NCBI GenBank assembly: GCA_934278005.1
Contig: CAKQWG010000042.1
Span: 1 to 21,912, forward strand
Source: an uncultured Pirellulaceae bacterium
GTDB lineage: Bacteria; Planctomycetota; Planctomycetia; Pirellulales; Pirellulaceae
DNA: 21,912 nt
Reading direction: 5' to 3'
The notes beneath the pieces were generated by a model, which did not search any database, had not been told where the DNA came from, and saw only the letters and a program-made list of their open reading frames with translations. The translations under genes and the position numbers were made by a program. Shown piece by piece: positions 1-7,424 of the stretch (its first letter is position 1; each line of letters opens with the position of its first letter).

Positions 1-1194
1 GTCTGCGCTGGGCTGTGTGTCTGTGTGGAGCTGTGCGCGGCGTGCGTGACGGACGGCCGATAGCACCAACTGAGCTTTGAACTCAAGCGCTTGAACCATC
101 TGATCGCGAAAGTTCAGCAAGCGAGCTCGATCGACCTGCTCGCGTCGCAATTCGGTGGGCAGACCGTCGGCGATGTCCACTTCGACAAACGGCTCGTTGG
201 CGGTGAACGTCGATTCGGGCCACACGACCAAATCCAACGGCGGCTCGCCGGCGTGTTGGGCTGCAGCTTGCCGAGCCAAATCTAAATAGGCGTCCCAGGA
301 GCGTTGGTTTCGCTCGGGACTATAGTTATCGAAGATGGATGGCGTGTTCTCCTGCAACAGCAACACGCGCAGTAGCGGCGGCTGATTCGACTGCATGTGG
401 TCAGCTTGCCGCAGTCGCCACCAGCCATACCCCAGCGAAATCGCCAATAGTGTACCGGCCCAGACTGGCCCCCAAACACGATCCCAGGCATTGGTCTTGG
501 CTGTGGGGGTTGGAGTGACTCTGGGGGGCACAGGGAGTTGTGGAAACCAAGTGAGCAGCGCCGTCGCAAGCCCCGCCGAGACCGTCATCACGACATAGCT
601 CACGCCGCCGCTGCCCAATTGATCGGCCAACTGAATTACCAACGGAAAGTTCACTTGGGTATGCGCCAGCGAGTTGGCCGAGTAGCCCGTCAGCAGATAG
701 CCACGGATCAACTCCAATCCCGACCAGGCGACAGGCGCCGCCACTACCAGGGGCCAGCCCCAGCGCCAGTACATCGTCCGCGTGGCCACGACGAAGATAG
801 GGATATAAACAGCCAAGTAGAAAGACAATGCCAGCCAGCCAAAGGTCAGCGGCCAATAGGCTAAGCGAATACCGTGTAGCACCAACAGCCAAAACAGGCA
901 GCCCGAGAGCCATAGCGCCAGGTAGCCGCGCCCGCCCACCGGCGCCCGCCGCACGCAAACCCACAACCACCCCAGCGGCGCGATCCAGGCCAGCAGCCCC
1001 CAGGCCAGCGGAGGCGACGCGGCCCACAGCACAGCAGCGCTCGCCAACGCCGGGAGCAGCACTCCCTGTGCCCAGCCCCGATCGCATTGGTTGACCACCG
1101 CGGCGGGCGGCGCGGGCTTCTTAGGCGGAGCACTGCGGACAGAGGACGCGCGCTGTGCTGGGGGACTGGACTTCCGTGTCATAGACGGCTGCAT
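1..1194 (-). CDS. lnt: Apolipoprotein N-acyltransferase, C-terminus cut by window edge
   Basis: Lnt is an inner-membrane enzyme that adds the third acyl chain to the N-terminal cysteine of lipoproteins, using a phospholipid donor. The reading frame is open from the ATG at 1194 to base 1, giving 398 residues and no stop. The first ~30 residues are basic and proline-rich. They are followed by many hydrophobic helices (about residues 45-260), then a soluble nitrilase-like domain that begins with LLLQEN and the motif VVWPEST. Glu327 in that motif matches the catalytic glutamate of the Lnt/nitrilase triad; the catalytic lysine and cysteine should lie beyond the edge. A second in-frame ATG at 1182 is an equally possible start, and neither has a clear Shine-Dalgarno sequence. 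purL lies 162 nt upstream on the same strand, so co-transcription is possible but not obvious. The family call is firm; the start is uncertain. Confidence 0.9.
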   Translation of the reverse strand, partial: MQPSMTRKSSPPAQRASSVRSAPPKKPAPPAAVVNQCDRGWAQGVLLPALASAAVLWAASPPLAWGLLAWIAPLGWLWVCVRRAPVGGRGYLALWLSGCLFWLLVLHGIRLAYWPLTFGWLALSFYLAVYIPIFVVATRTMYWRWGWPLVVAAPVAWSGLELIRGYLLTGYSANSLAHTQVNFPLVIQLADQLGSGGVSYVVMTVSAGLATALLTWFPQLPVPPRVTPTPTAKTNAWDRVWGPVWAGTLLAISLGYGWWRLRQADHMQSNQPPLLRVLLLQENTPSIFDNYSPERNQRSWDAYLDLARQAAAQHAGEPPLDLVVWPESTFTANEPFVEVDIADGLPTELRREQVDRARLLNFRDQMVQALEFKAQLVLSAVRHARRAQLHTDTQPSAD

Positions 1195-1356
1195 TTCTCG
1201 TGAGTACGTGGGGTATGCTTCCAGCTTGCCAAATTCTTAAGACCATAGCTTAAGCAGTTCAACTGCCGCCGGCGGTAGTGCTCGCCAAACGCTGCCAGGA
1301 AAAACAGGCTAGGCCCAGCAGCGGTTGGGTTTGTTTCAATCGAGTGCCGCGGAGCC
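1195..1356. other. Spacer between purL and lnt with small inverted repeats
   Basis: This 162-nt spacer holds no gene that I can support. It contains two copies of CTTAAG (1236-1241 and 1249-1254), which can pair across a 7-nt loop. It also contains a near-perfect GC-rich palindrome, ACTGCCGCC/GGCGGTAGT, around 1262-1279. The second could form a hairpin downstream of purL on the minus strand, but no U-rich tract follows it, so calling it an intrinsic terminator is not justified. It could equally be part of the lnt 5' leader. Confidence 0.35.
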
Positions 1357-4275
1357 CTACCAATCCAGTGGCTGGTGCCAAGCGTCGAACAGTTCGCTCC
1401 ACGGCTTGTCGACCCACACGTCTTGACCGGCGCGCATGATCACCTGCTGGCTCTGGCTCACCTGGCCGATGCACTCATGAGCCACGTCAGCCATCAGCGC
1501 ATCCCACTCGCTTCGGCGGCTGGCATCCACTTCGATCAAAAATCGACTGTTGCTTTCGGCAAACAAGAACTCAACCGCTTTCAAACCGCTGGCTTGTAGG
1601 GCCGAGCTAAAATCGACTTGCAATCCCAGCTGTCCGGCAAAAGACATTTCGGCAGCAGCTACGGCTAAGCCACCTTCGCTCAGGTCATGGCATGCTCGCA
1701 CTAGGCCAGCATCGATGGCAGCGTGCACCTTCTCAAAGATCTTCTTTGCCGTAGCCAGTTCGACCTGTGGCACCGCGCCACCGTCGAGCCCCAGCACGCT
1801 AAACAAATGTGACCCGCCTAGTTCGCAATGGGTCTTGCCCACCAGATACAGCGGATTTCCCGCTTCCTTGACGTCCATCGTAACGCACTTGGCGATGTCA
1901 GCTACTTGCCCCATGGCGCTGATCAACAGCGAGGGCGGAATCACCAGCGTCTGCCGCTGACCGGTTTCGTCGACCCAAGTGAATTCATTGTTCAGGCTGT
2001 CCTTACCGCTGATAAACGGCGTCTTCCAGGCAACGGCCACATCGTGGCAAGCTAGCGCCGCGCGAACGAGCGAGCCGAGCGTTTCGGGGCGGTCGGTATT
2101 TCCCCAACAGAAGTTATCCAGGATGGCCAAGCGATTCGGGTCCGCACCTACGGCCACAGCGTTGCGAACCGCTTCGTCAATCGCACTGGCGGCCATGTGA
2201 TACGTATCCAGATCGCCGTAGTGGGGATTCATCCCACAGCTGATGACCACACCGCGGCGGCTGTCCAGACGCGGCCGGACCACGGCGGCATCGCCCGGCC
2301 CATTGCAGGCGGGCCCGACCAGCGGCTTGATAGCGCTGCCGCCCTGCACCTCGTGGTCATACTGGCGAATGATCCAGTGCTTGCTGGCTACATTAAGCGA
2401 GCCGAGTATGCGCAGCAGTGCGTCCTCGACACCAGCTTGATCTAGTTGTGGGGCGGGCGTGTCGCGCAGCGGCGGAGCAGAGTAGGACGCTTCGCGAACC
2501 ACCGGTGGTCGGCCGTCGTGCAGGAACTCCATCGACATCAGGCCCACTTGTTTGCCGTCATACATCAGGCGCAGTTGCCCGGTCGGCACGAATTGCCCGA
2601 TAACCGTCGCTTCGACCCCTTCGGCAGCGCACACCGCTTTCATGCGTTCTAATTTATCTGGCGGAACGGCGAAGACCATTCGCTCCTGGGCTTCGCTGAT
2701 CCAAATTTCGGTATAGCTTAAGCCTTCGTACTTCAGCGGAGCGCGCTCTAACCAGACCTCGGCCCCGAGTTCTTCGCCCATCTCGCCCACGGCACTACTG
2801 AAGCCGCCAGCCCCGCAGTCGGTGACGGCGTTATAGAGTCCCTCGTCGCGGGCTTGCAGTAGCACGTCGAGCGCCATTTTCTGAGTGATCGCATTGCCAA
2901 TTTGCACCGAGCCACCAGAGATGGATTCGCTTTCGCTGGTCAGTTCAGCGCTGCTGAACGTCGCGCCGTGGATTCCATCGCGGCCGGTGCGTCCGCCGAT
3001 CGACACGATCCAGTCGCCCGCCAGTGGTTTCTTGACGACGCGATCGACGGGCAAGAGGCCTGCGTTGCCACAGTACACCAAGGGATTGCCCAAGTAGCGC
3101 GGGTCAAAGTAGACCGCGCCGTTGACGGTTGGAATCCCCATGCGATTTCCGTAGTCGCGGACCCCACTGACGACTCCGTTGATAACGCGTCGGGGGTGCA
3201 GCACGCCGGGAGGCAAAGTACTAGCGTCGGTATCCGGAGGCGCAAAGCAGAAAATGTCTGTGCTACAAAATGGCTTAGCCCCTAGGCCGGTCCCCATGGT
3301 ATCGCGAATCACGCCGCCGATGCCCGTATTGGATCCGCCGTACGGTTCAATGGCGCTGGGGTGATTGTGCGTTTCGACTTTGAACACCACATGGTAATCC
3401 TCGTCGAACTTGACGATCCCCGCGTTGTCTGAGAAGACGCTCACGCACCAATCATCCTCACCCAATTCTGCGCGGATGGTTTGCGTGGCTTGGAAGATCG
3501 TCTCTTTGAGCATATTTTGGAATTTGCGTGGACCTCGTTCGTCGCTGTAGGCGATGCGTCCGGCCAATGTCTTGTGGCTGCAGTGCTCGCTCCAAGTCTG
3601 CGCGATGGTCTCCAGTTCGATATCGGTTGGCTCGCGGCCCAGCGTGCGAAAGTGCTGCTGGATGGTCTGCATTTCGGTAGGGGTCAAATACAATTGCCCC
3701 TGCTGGCTGAGCTGTGCCAGTTGCTGATCGTTGAGTTCGCGGATTGGCGCGTGCACCAATTCGAACTGATATTCCTGGCCGACATCGATCTTGTCTAGCT
3801 GCAGCGGCCCGATGATAACGCGTTCGATCGAATCGTTGGAGAGCAGCTTTTGGCACAGTTGATTCAGTGCGGCGGGTTCTAGACCGTTCAGCCAATACTT
3901 GCGAAATGTCGTCACTTGCTCAACGGGCAGTCCCATGTCTTGCAAGGCCTGAAGCGTGCTTTGAGCGACCGGATCCATCACGCCGGGCTTGGGTAGCACG
4001 TGCACTAACTGATCGAGCTGGCCGCGTGGGGCGGACAACTGCGGTTGCCCCACGGGAGCGATATTAGTTTGTTCGGTGATCGCATCGGCGAGCAGTTCGG
4101 CGGCGGCCCGCTGAACTTCCAATTGGCTCAGTTGGCCCTGCAGCAGATAGCCGTGTGCAGCCGCGATTGCCAGTTGGGCGCTCAGCCCCAGATCGCGCGC
4201 GGCGCTGGCTAGATTGATAGCAGCCACGTCGTTTTCGCCAGCGGCCGGATGAACATCAATTTCCCACAGAGTCAC
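1357..4275 (-). CDS. purL: Phosphoribosylformylglycinamidine synthase, PurL subunit with PurS-like N-terminus
   Basis: This enzyme converts FGAR to FGAM with ATP and ammonia in de novo purine synthesis. At 972 residues it is longer than the usual small PurL (~740) and shorter than the large glutaminase-fused form (~1,300). Residues ~1-72 and ~88-160 look like two tandem PurS-like modules. A PurL core follows: WSEHCSHKT at 228-236, VETHNHPSAIEP at 300-311, DCGAGG at 486-491 and ISGKDS at 755-760. The protein ends at QPLDW with no glutaminase domain, so a separate PurQ is expected elsewhere. The start is GTG (complement of 4273-4275), with AGGA about 11 nt upstream inside the tyrA end. The gene overlaps tyrA by 20 nt, which suggests translational coupling. 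The enzyme assignment is certain; the PurS-like reading of the N-terminus is inferred from pattern. Confidence 0.96.
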   Translation of the reverse strand: MTLWEIDVHPAAGENDVAAINLASAARDLGLSAQLAIAAAHGYLLQGQLSQLEVQRAAAELLADAITEQTNIAPVGQPQLSAPRGQLDQLVHVLPKPGVMDPVAQSTLQALQDMGLPVEQVTTFRKYWLNGLEPAALNQLCQKLLSNDSIERVIIGPLQLDKIDVGQEYQFELVHAPIRELNDQQLAQLSQQGQLYLTPTEMQTIQQHFRTLGREPTDIELETIAQTWSEHCSHKTLAGRIAYSDERGPRKFQNMLKETIFQATQTIRAELGEDDWCVSVFSDNAGIVKFDEDYHVVFKVETHNHPSAIEPYGGSNTGIGGVIRDTMGTGLGAKPFCSTDIFCFAPPDTDASTLPPGVLHPRRVINGVVSGVRDYGNRMGIPTVNGAVYFDPRYLGNPLVYCGNAGLLPVDRVVKKPLAGDWIVSIGGRTGRDGIHGATFSSAELTSESESISGGSVQIGNAITQKMALDVLLQARDEGLYNAVTDCGAGGFSSAVGEMGEELGAEVWLERAPLKYEGLSYTEIWISEAQERMVFAVPPDKLERMKAVCAAEGVEATVIGQFVPTGQLRLMYDGKQVGLMSMEFLHDGRPPVVREASYSAPPLRDTPAPQLDQAGVEDALLRILGSLNVASKHWIIRQYDHEVQGGSAIKPLVGPACNGPGDAAVVRPRLDSRRGVVISCGMNPHYGDLDTYHMAASAIDEAVRNAVAVGADPNRLAILDNFCWGNTDRPETLGSLVRAALACHDVAVAWKTPFISGKDSLNNEFTWVDETGQRQTLVIPPSLLISAMGQVADIAKCVTMDVKEAGNPLYLVGKTHCELGGSHLFSVLGLDGGAVPQVELATAKKIFEKVHAAIDAGLVRACHDLSEGGLAVAAAEMSFAGQLGLQVDFSSALQASGLKAVEFLFAESNSRFLIEVDASRRSEWDALMADVAHECIGQVSQSQQVIMRAGQDVWVDKPWSELFDAWHQPLDW

Positions 4276-5092
4276 GTTGTTGCTTTCCTGCTAGCAGAAG
4301 TTGTTCGATTTGCGCGGAATCATCGCGGCGAAGTGCCTCGATCCAAAGTTCCAGTGAAGCGGTGAACTGCTCGAGGGCGTCCAGCACCGGCAAGCGATTT
4401 TGTTGCAAAATCTGCCGCCACAGCTCAACACCTCCGGCCGCTACACGTGTTGTATCGCACCATCCCGAAGCCGCTAGGGGTAGCAGCGCATCGGGCGTTT
4501 GGGCCGCCAGTGCGGCCGCTACAATATGCGGCAGATGGCTGGTTCGAGCCACCCCACAATCGTGCTCCAACGGGCTCATCTTCAGTGTACGACTGCCCAG
4601 GGCCTGCCAGAACCCTTCGATCCGCTGAGTCAGATCGGGACAGGTCTGCGGCGTGGGTGTCACCACGGTCAGCCTTCCGCGAAACAGATCGGGCGAAGCG
4701 AAACTGACGCCGCTCTTCTCGCTCCCGGCAAGCGGATGCGAGCCACAGAAATTCGCGTCGCCGCGGCCGGTCAATTGGCTGCAGATGCTGTACTTTGTGC
4801 TTCCAACATCGGTGATGATGCCAGTCGAAGCCATACTTTCCAGGCAAGTCAGCACCTGGGCCACGACGCACTGCACGGGAGTGCAGACCACCACCAGATC
4901 GGCATCTCGACAGGCGCTAAGCAAATCGGTTTCGATGGCGTCCACAGCACCCACCTCGAGCGCCTGTTGCAGCGATTCCGAGCTGCGGCCCCAGCCGACG
5001 ATGTGTTGTGCCATCCCGCGGGCGCGCAGCGCCAGGCCGACAGAGCCGCCCAAAAGCCCCACGCCCACAATGACTGCTCGATTGAATTCCAT
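4256..5092 (-). CDS. tyrA: Prephenate dehydrogenase (TyrA family)
   Basis: TyrA oxidatively decarboxylates prephenate (or arogenate) with NAD(P)+, giving the tyrosine precursor in the cytoplasm. At 278 residues it has the size of a monofunctional TyrA with no chorismate mutase or ACT domain. The N-terminal Rossmann motif GVGLLGGS is at residues 10-17. HPLAGSEKSG at 119-128 is the characteristic TyrA motif with the catalytic histidine, and SHLPH at 185-189 is the second conserved histidine region of the helical dimerisation domain. The ATG at 5092 follows the stop of the oxidoreductase gene by only 9 nt and has no clear Shine-Dalgarno, which fits coupling to the upstream gene. The 3' end overlaps purL by 20 nt. 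The sequence does not settle whether the substrate is prephenate or arogenate, or whether the cofactor is NAD or NADP. Confidence 0.95.
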   Translation of the reverse strand: MEFNRAVIVGVGLLGGSVGLALRARGMAQHIVGWGRSSESLQQALEVGAVDAIETDLLSACRDADLVVVCTPVQCVVAQVLTCLESMASTGIITDVGSTKYSICSQLTGRGDANFCGSHPLAGSEKSGVSFASPDLFRGRLTVVTPTPQTCPDLTQRIEGFWQALGSRTLKMSPLEHDCGVARTSHLPHIVAAALAAQTPDALLPLAASGWCDTTRVAAGGVELWRQILQQNRLPVLDALEQFTASLELWIEALRRDDSAQIEQLLLAGKQQRDSVGN

Positions 5093-5101
5093 AGTCAGTT
5101 C

Positions 5102-6295
5102 TTAGCGGCGTGCGCGGTCGCACTTAAATGGCAGCCAAGCGCCGTCCTGCTGGCTGCTGGCTACGGACTGTTGGATAAACATCATGCCTTCGACTCCATC
5201 GTTCACGTTCGGGAAAATCGTATTGACGCGTTCGACCGGCTGTCCGCTGGCGTGGGCGACCATGGCATCGAAGGCGGACACGTAGACGTTAGCAAAGGCT
5301 TCGAAGAAACCTTCCGGGTGGCCGCTTGGCAAGCGGCAGGCCGCGGCGCCGGCGCCTTGCATGTAGGCTGCGCCGGGGTCGCGCGTGTAGATCTTGTGCG
5401 GCTGGCCGTTGGCCCGGACCTGCATCGAATTGGGTTCTTCCTGGCGCCACTGCAGCGATCCCTTGGTGCCGTCGATCTCGATCAGCACATCGTTTTCGCG
5501 GCCGTGGCTGATTTGCGACGCGGTCACCGTTCCTAGTCCGCCGTTTTGATACTTGATCAGCGCCGCGCCGTAGTCATCCAGCTTGCGGCCCGGTTCGAAA
5601 GTACGTAGGTGAGCCGATATCTGCTCGGGCAGCAGTCCGGTCATGTAGCGCGCCAGATTGTAGGCGTGGGTAGCGATATCGCCGAAGCAGCCCGCCGCGC
5701 CGCTCTTGGCTGGATCGGTGCGCCAGGCCGCCTGCTTTTGATCCGAGTCCTCAAGTTTGGTCCGCAACCAGCCCTGGATGTAGGACGCCCGCGTGGCTTG
5801 AATCTCGCCCAACTCGCCCGCTAAAATCATCTCCCGAGCTTGCCGCACCAACGGGTAGCCGGTGTAATTGTGTGTCAGGGCGAACACCACCTGCGACTTG
5901 TCGACGGCCTGAGCCAGCTCCTGAGCTTGTTGCAAATCGAACGTCATCGGCTTGTCGCACATGACGTGAAAGCCAGCCTCAACAGCAGCCTTGGCGATCT
6001 CAAAATGCGTATGGTTGGGAGTTGTCACGCTGACGAAGTCGATGCGCTCTCCAGCGGGCAGCTTCTTTTCGGCTTCCAGCATCTCTTGGTAAGAGCCGTA
6101 AGCGCGGGCTGGTTTGACATCGTAATCGACCGCCGAAGCCTTGCTCCGCTCAGGGTTGCTGGAGAACGCACCGGCGACCAACTCGGCGCGATTATCCAGG
6201 CAGGCGGCGATCGAGTGGACTCGGCCAATAAATGAACCTTGGCCACCACCGACCAATCCCATCTTCAGCTTGCGATTGAGCGGACCATTTGTCAT
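5102..6295 (-). CDS. Gfo/Idh/MocA family NAD(P)-dependent oxidoreductase
   Basis: This is a cytoplasmic dehydrogenase of the family that oxidises or epimerises sugars, inositols and related polyols; the substrate is unknown. It has 397 residues from the ATG at 6295. The Rossmann loop GLVGGGQGSFIG is at residues 13-24. CDKP at 113-116 is in the place of the family's EKP motif with its lysine. GDIATHAYNLARY at 205-217 contains the Asp and His expected at the catalytic site. The frame is open further, to 6352, but the start at 6295 is preferred because AGGAGA lies 8 nt upstream and the homologous fold begins just after it. It is the first gene of a tight run with tyrA and purL. There is no signal peptide, unlike many planctomycete relatives, which carry Tat leaders. 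Confidence 0.93.
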   Translation of the reverse strand: MTNGPLNRKLKMGLVGGGQGSFIGRVHSIAACLDNRAELVAGAFSSNPERSKASAVDYDVKPARAYGSYQEMLEAEKKLPAGERIDFVSVTTPNHTHFEIAKAAVEAGFHVMCDKPMTFDLQQAQELAQAVDKSQVVFALTHNYTGYPLVRQAREMILAGELGEIQATRASYIQGWLRTKLEDSDQKQAAWRTDPAKSGAAGCFGDIATHAYNLARYMTGLLPEQISAHLRTFEPGRKLDDYGAALIKYQNGGLGTVTASQISHGRENDVLIEIDGTKGSLQWRQEEPNSMQVRANGQPHKIYTRDPGAAYMQGAGAAACRLPSGHPEGFFEAFANVYVSAFDAMVAHASGQPVERVNTIFPNVNDGVEGMMFIQQSVASSQQDGAWLPFKCDRARR

Positions 6296-6303
6296 TGCGG
6301 AAG

Positions 6304-6309
6304 TCTCCT
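6304..6309 (-). promoter_or_regulatory. Shine-Dalgarno deciding the oxidoreductase start
   Basis: The minus strand reads AGGAGA followed by an 8-nt spacer and ATG at 6295. This is among the best ribosome binding sites in the window, and it selects the internal ATG over the upstream one at 6352. Confidence 0.75.
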
Positions 6310-6409
6310 GAATGCGGTTAAAACCAAACGACTTGGCCGCCAATTTTACCACATTTCGTCACAGACTGTCAGACCGCCGGACCTGATAACCCGACGGATC
6401 ACCGGACTG

Positions 6410-6460
6410 ACAACCTTAGCCGCTAACAACTTAGCCGCTAGAGGAAGCTAACAACTTAAT
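6410..6460. repeat. Degenerate ~15-nt tandem repeat
   Basis: ACAACCTTAGCCGCTA (6410-6425) is followed directly by ACAACTTAGCCGCTA (6426-6440). After 10 bases there is a partial third copy, ACAACTTAA (6451-6459). The copies differ by one inserted C. The repeat lies in non-coding DNA and I see no known element in it. Confidence 0.6.
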
Positions 6461-6475
6461 CGTTGGAAGAAGGCG

Positions 6476-6500
6476 AGGGCGACTCTCGAACGATCGCCCT
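6476..6500. other. Small inverted repeat, possible transcript-end hairpin
   Basis: AGGGCGA (6476-6482) pairs with TCGCCCT (6494-6500) across an 11-nt loop. It lies downstream of the 222-residue gene on the minus strand. No strong U tract follows on either strand, so a terminator role is only a possibility. Confidence 0.3.
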
Positions 6501-6618
6501 TTGCGACTCGCAGCTTGGGCGCGGGCCGTGCGACTTTAGAGCGTGGCGGTCGGACTAGACGTGCCACCAGTCGTTCCGCTAGATTTGCCGCGTTAGCAGC
6601 TACGCAGCTGACAACGAA

Positions 6619-7287
6619 CTACTTCTTTTTGGGGTCTACCACTGCTGCCGGTTGATTGTTGGCGGGATCGGGCAATTGAAAATTGCGAATCGATCCCCCG
6701 CCAGCAAATACCAAGGCGCCCGACTGAACGCGTCCAGAACTCTCCGCCGTCGGATTCCATGGCACCGCATACGAGGCGAATACGCCGGTCGTCGTGTTGG
6801 TCACATACACCAGCGAAGCACCCGGGCGCGCTCCGGCAGTCGCGCTCTGCGGGATGGCTTGGCCTGTTACCATCAGGTATTTCGCATTCTGGGCAGCACC
6901 CAGATTCTGCGTCACATTAACGATGTAGTGCGCGCCGAATGTGCCTGTGCGTGGGTAATAGACCAAGCACTGCAGGTCGCCTGTAATGAAGTCCAGAAAG
7001 AAGATCCCCTCGGAATCCCGCCCCACTTGACCGGTTGCCACAGCCATTGTGTCACCGGTGGCAGCCGAAGCGGCCAGTATTGGCGGGATCGCAGGGGAAA
7101 CGGAATGAGTGGGGCGTTGTCCGAGCCAGTACCCCAGGCCCAGAGCAAAGCAACTGCACAGGCAGGCCGCCACCACGACCCACGCCGCCGCGGTCGGTCG
7201 AAAGCTCGCCGTGCCTCCCCGCAGATTCTCAGCGTTTGGGTCCAAAGCTGTTTCCAAGATATCGGAATTGCTGTGCAGGTCAGTCAT
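6619..7287 (-). CDS. Uncharacterised single-pass membrane protein
   Basis: I do not recognise this 222-residue protein. Residues 1-31 are polar and probably cytoplasmic. Residues ~33-55 form one hydrophobic helix that contains CLCSC and ends in GLGYWLG. The rest is predicted to be extracytoplasmic. The outer part reads as beta-rich, with segments such as GIFFLDFITGDLQCLVYY and RPGASLVYVTNTTTGVFASY, and ends in a lysine-rich tail, PKKK. The repeated pattern of small hydrophobic strands resembles a beta-sheet sensor or binding domain, but no function follows from that. The ATG at 7287 is supported by the open frame only; the upstream GAGTGA is a weak ribosome binding site. A minus-strand gene for a Tat-type secreted protein lies 137 nt upstream. 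Confidence 0.75.
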   Translation of the reverse strand: MTDLHSNSDILETALDPNAENLRGGTASFRPTAAAWVVVAACLCSCFALGLGYWLGQRPTHSVSPAIPPILAASAATGDTMAVATGQVGRDSEGIFFLDFITGDLQCLVYYPRTGTFGAHYIVNVTQNLGAAQNAKYLMVTGQAIPQSATAGARPGASLVYVTNTTTGVFASYAVPWNPTAESSGRVQSGALVFAGGGSIRNFQLPDPANNQPAAVVDPKKK

Positions 7288-7424
7288 TTTCTAGATTCAC
7301 TCTGTTGAGATTTGATATGCCGGCCAAGCGCCGTGAATTCACGGCGCCATCTCAGTATAGCTCCGCTGCAGTGGGCCTCGGCCTAAATCCAGCGGCCGGT
7401 GTACCGTTTTTTTTCCGCTTGTCG

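Larger units (their letters stand above)
6296..6618. other. Intergenic region upstream of the Gfo-tyrA-purL run
   Basis: This stretch of about 320 nt has no supportable gene. It should hold the promoter of the oxidoreductase operon and the end of the 222-residue gene transcript, but I cannot pick out a convincing -35/-10 pair. It contains a degenerate 15-nt tandem repeat (6410-6460) and an imperfect hairpin (6476-6500), both listed separately. Confidence 0.5.

Noticed and set aside
4499..5536. 345-residue open frame on the plus strand, antisense to tyrA and the oxidoreductase
   Set aside because: It overlaps two well-supported genes over its full length and shows no family motif; the long frame follows from GC-rich codon use on the opposite strand.
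7388..7414. Terminator suggested by the T8 run on the plus strand
   Set aside because: No plus-strand gene precedes it, and the adjacent palindrome (CGGT-GT-ACCG) leaves a loop of only two bases. It lies downstream of the minus-strand Tat-signal gene, where the tract would be A-rich in the transcript.
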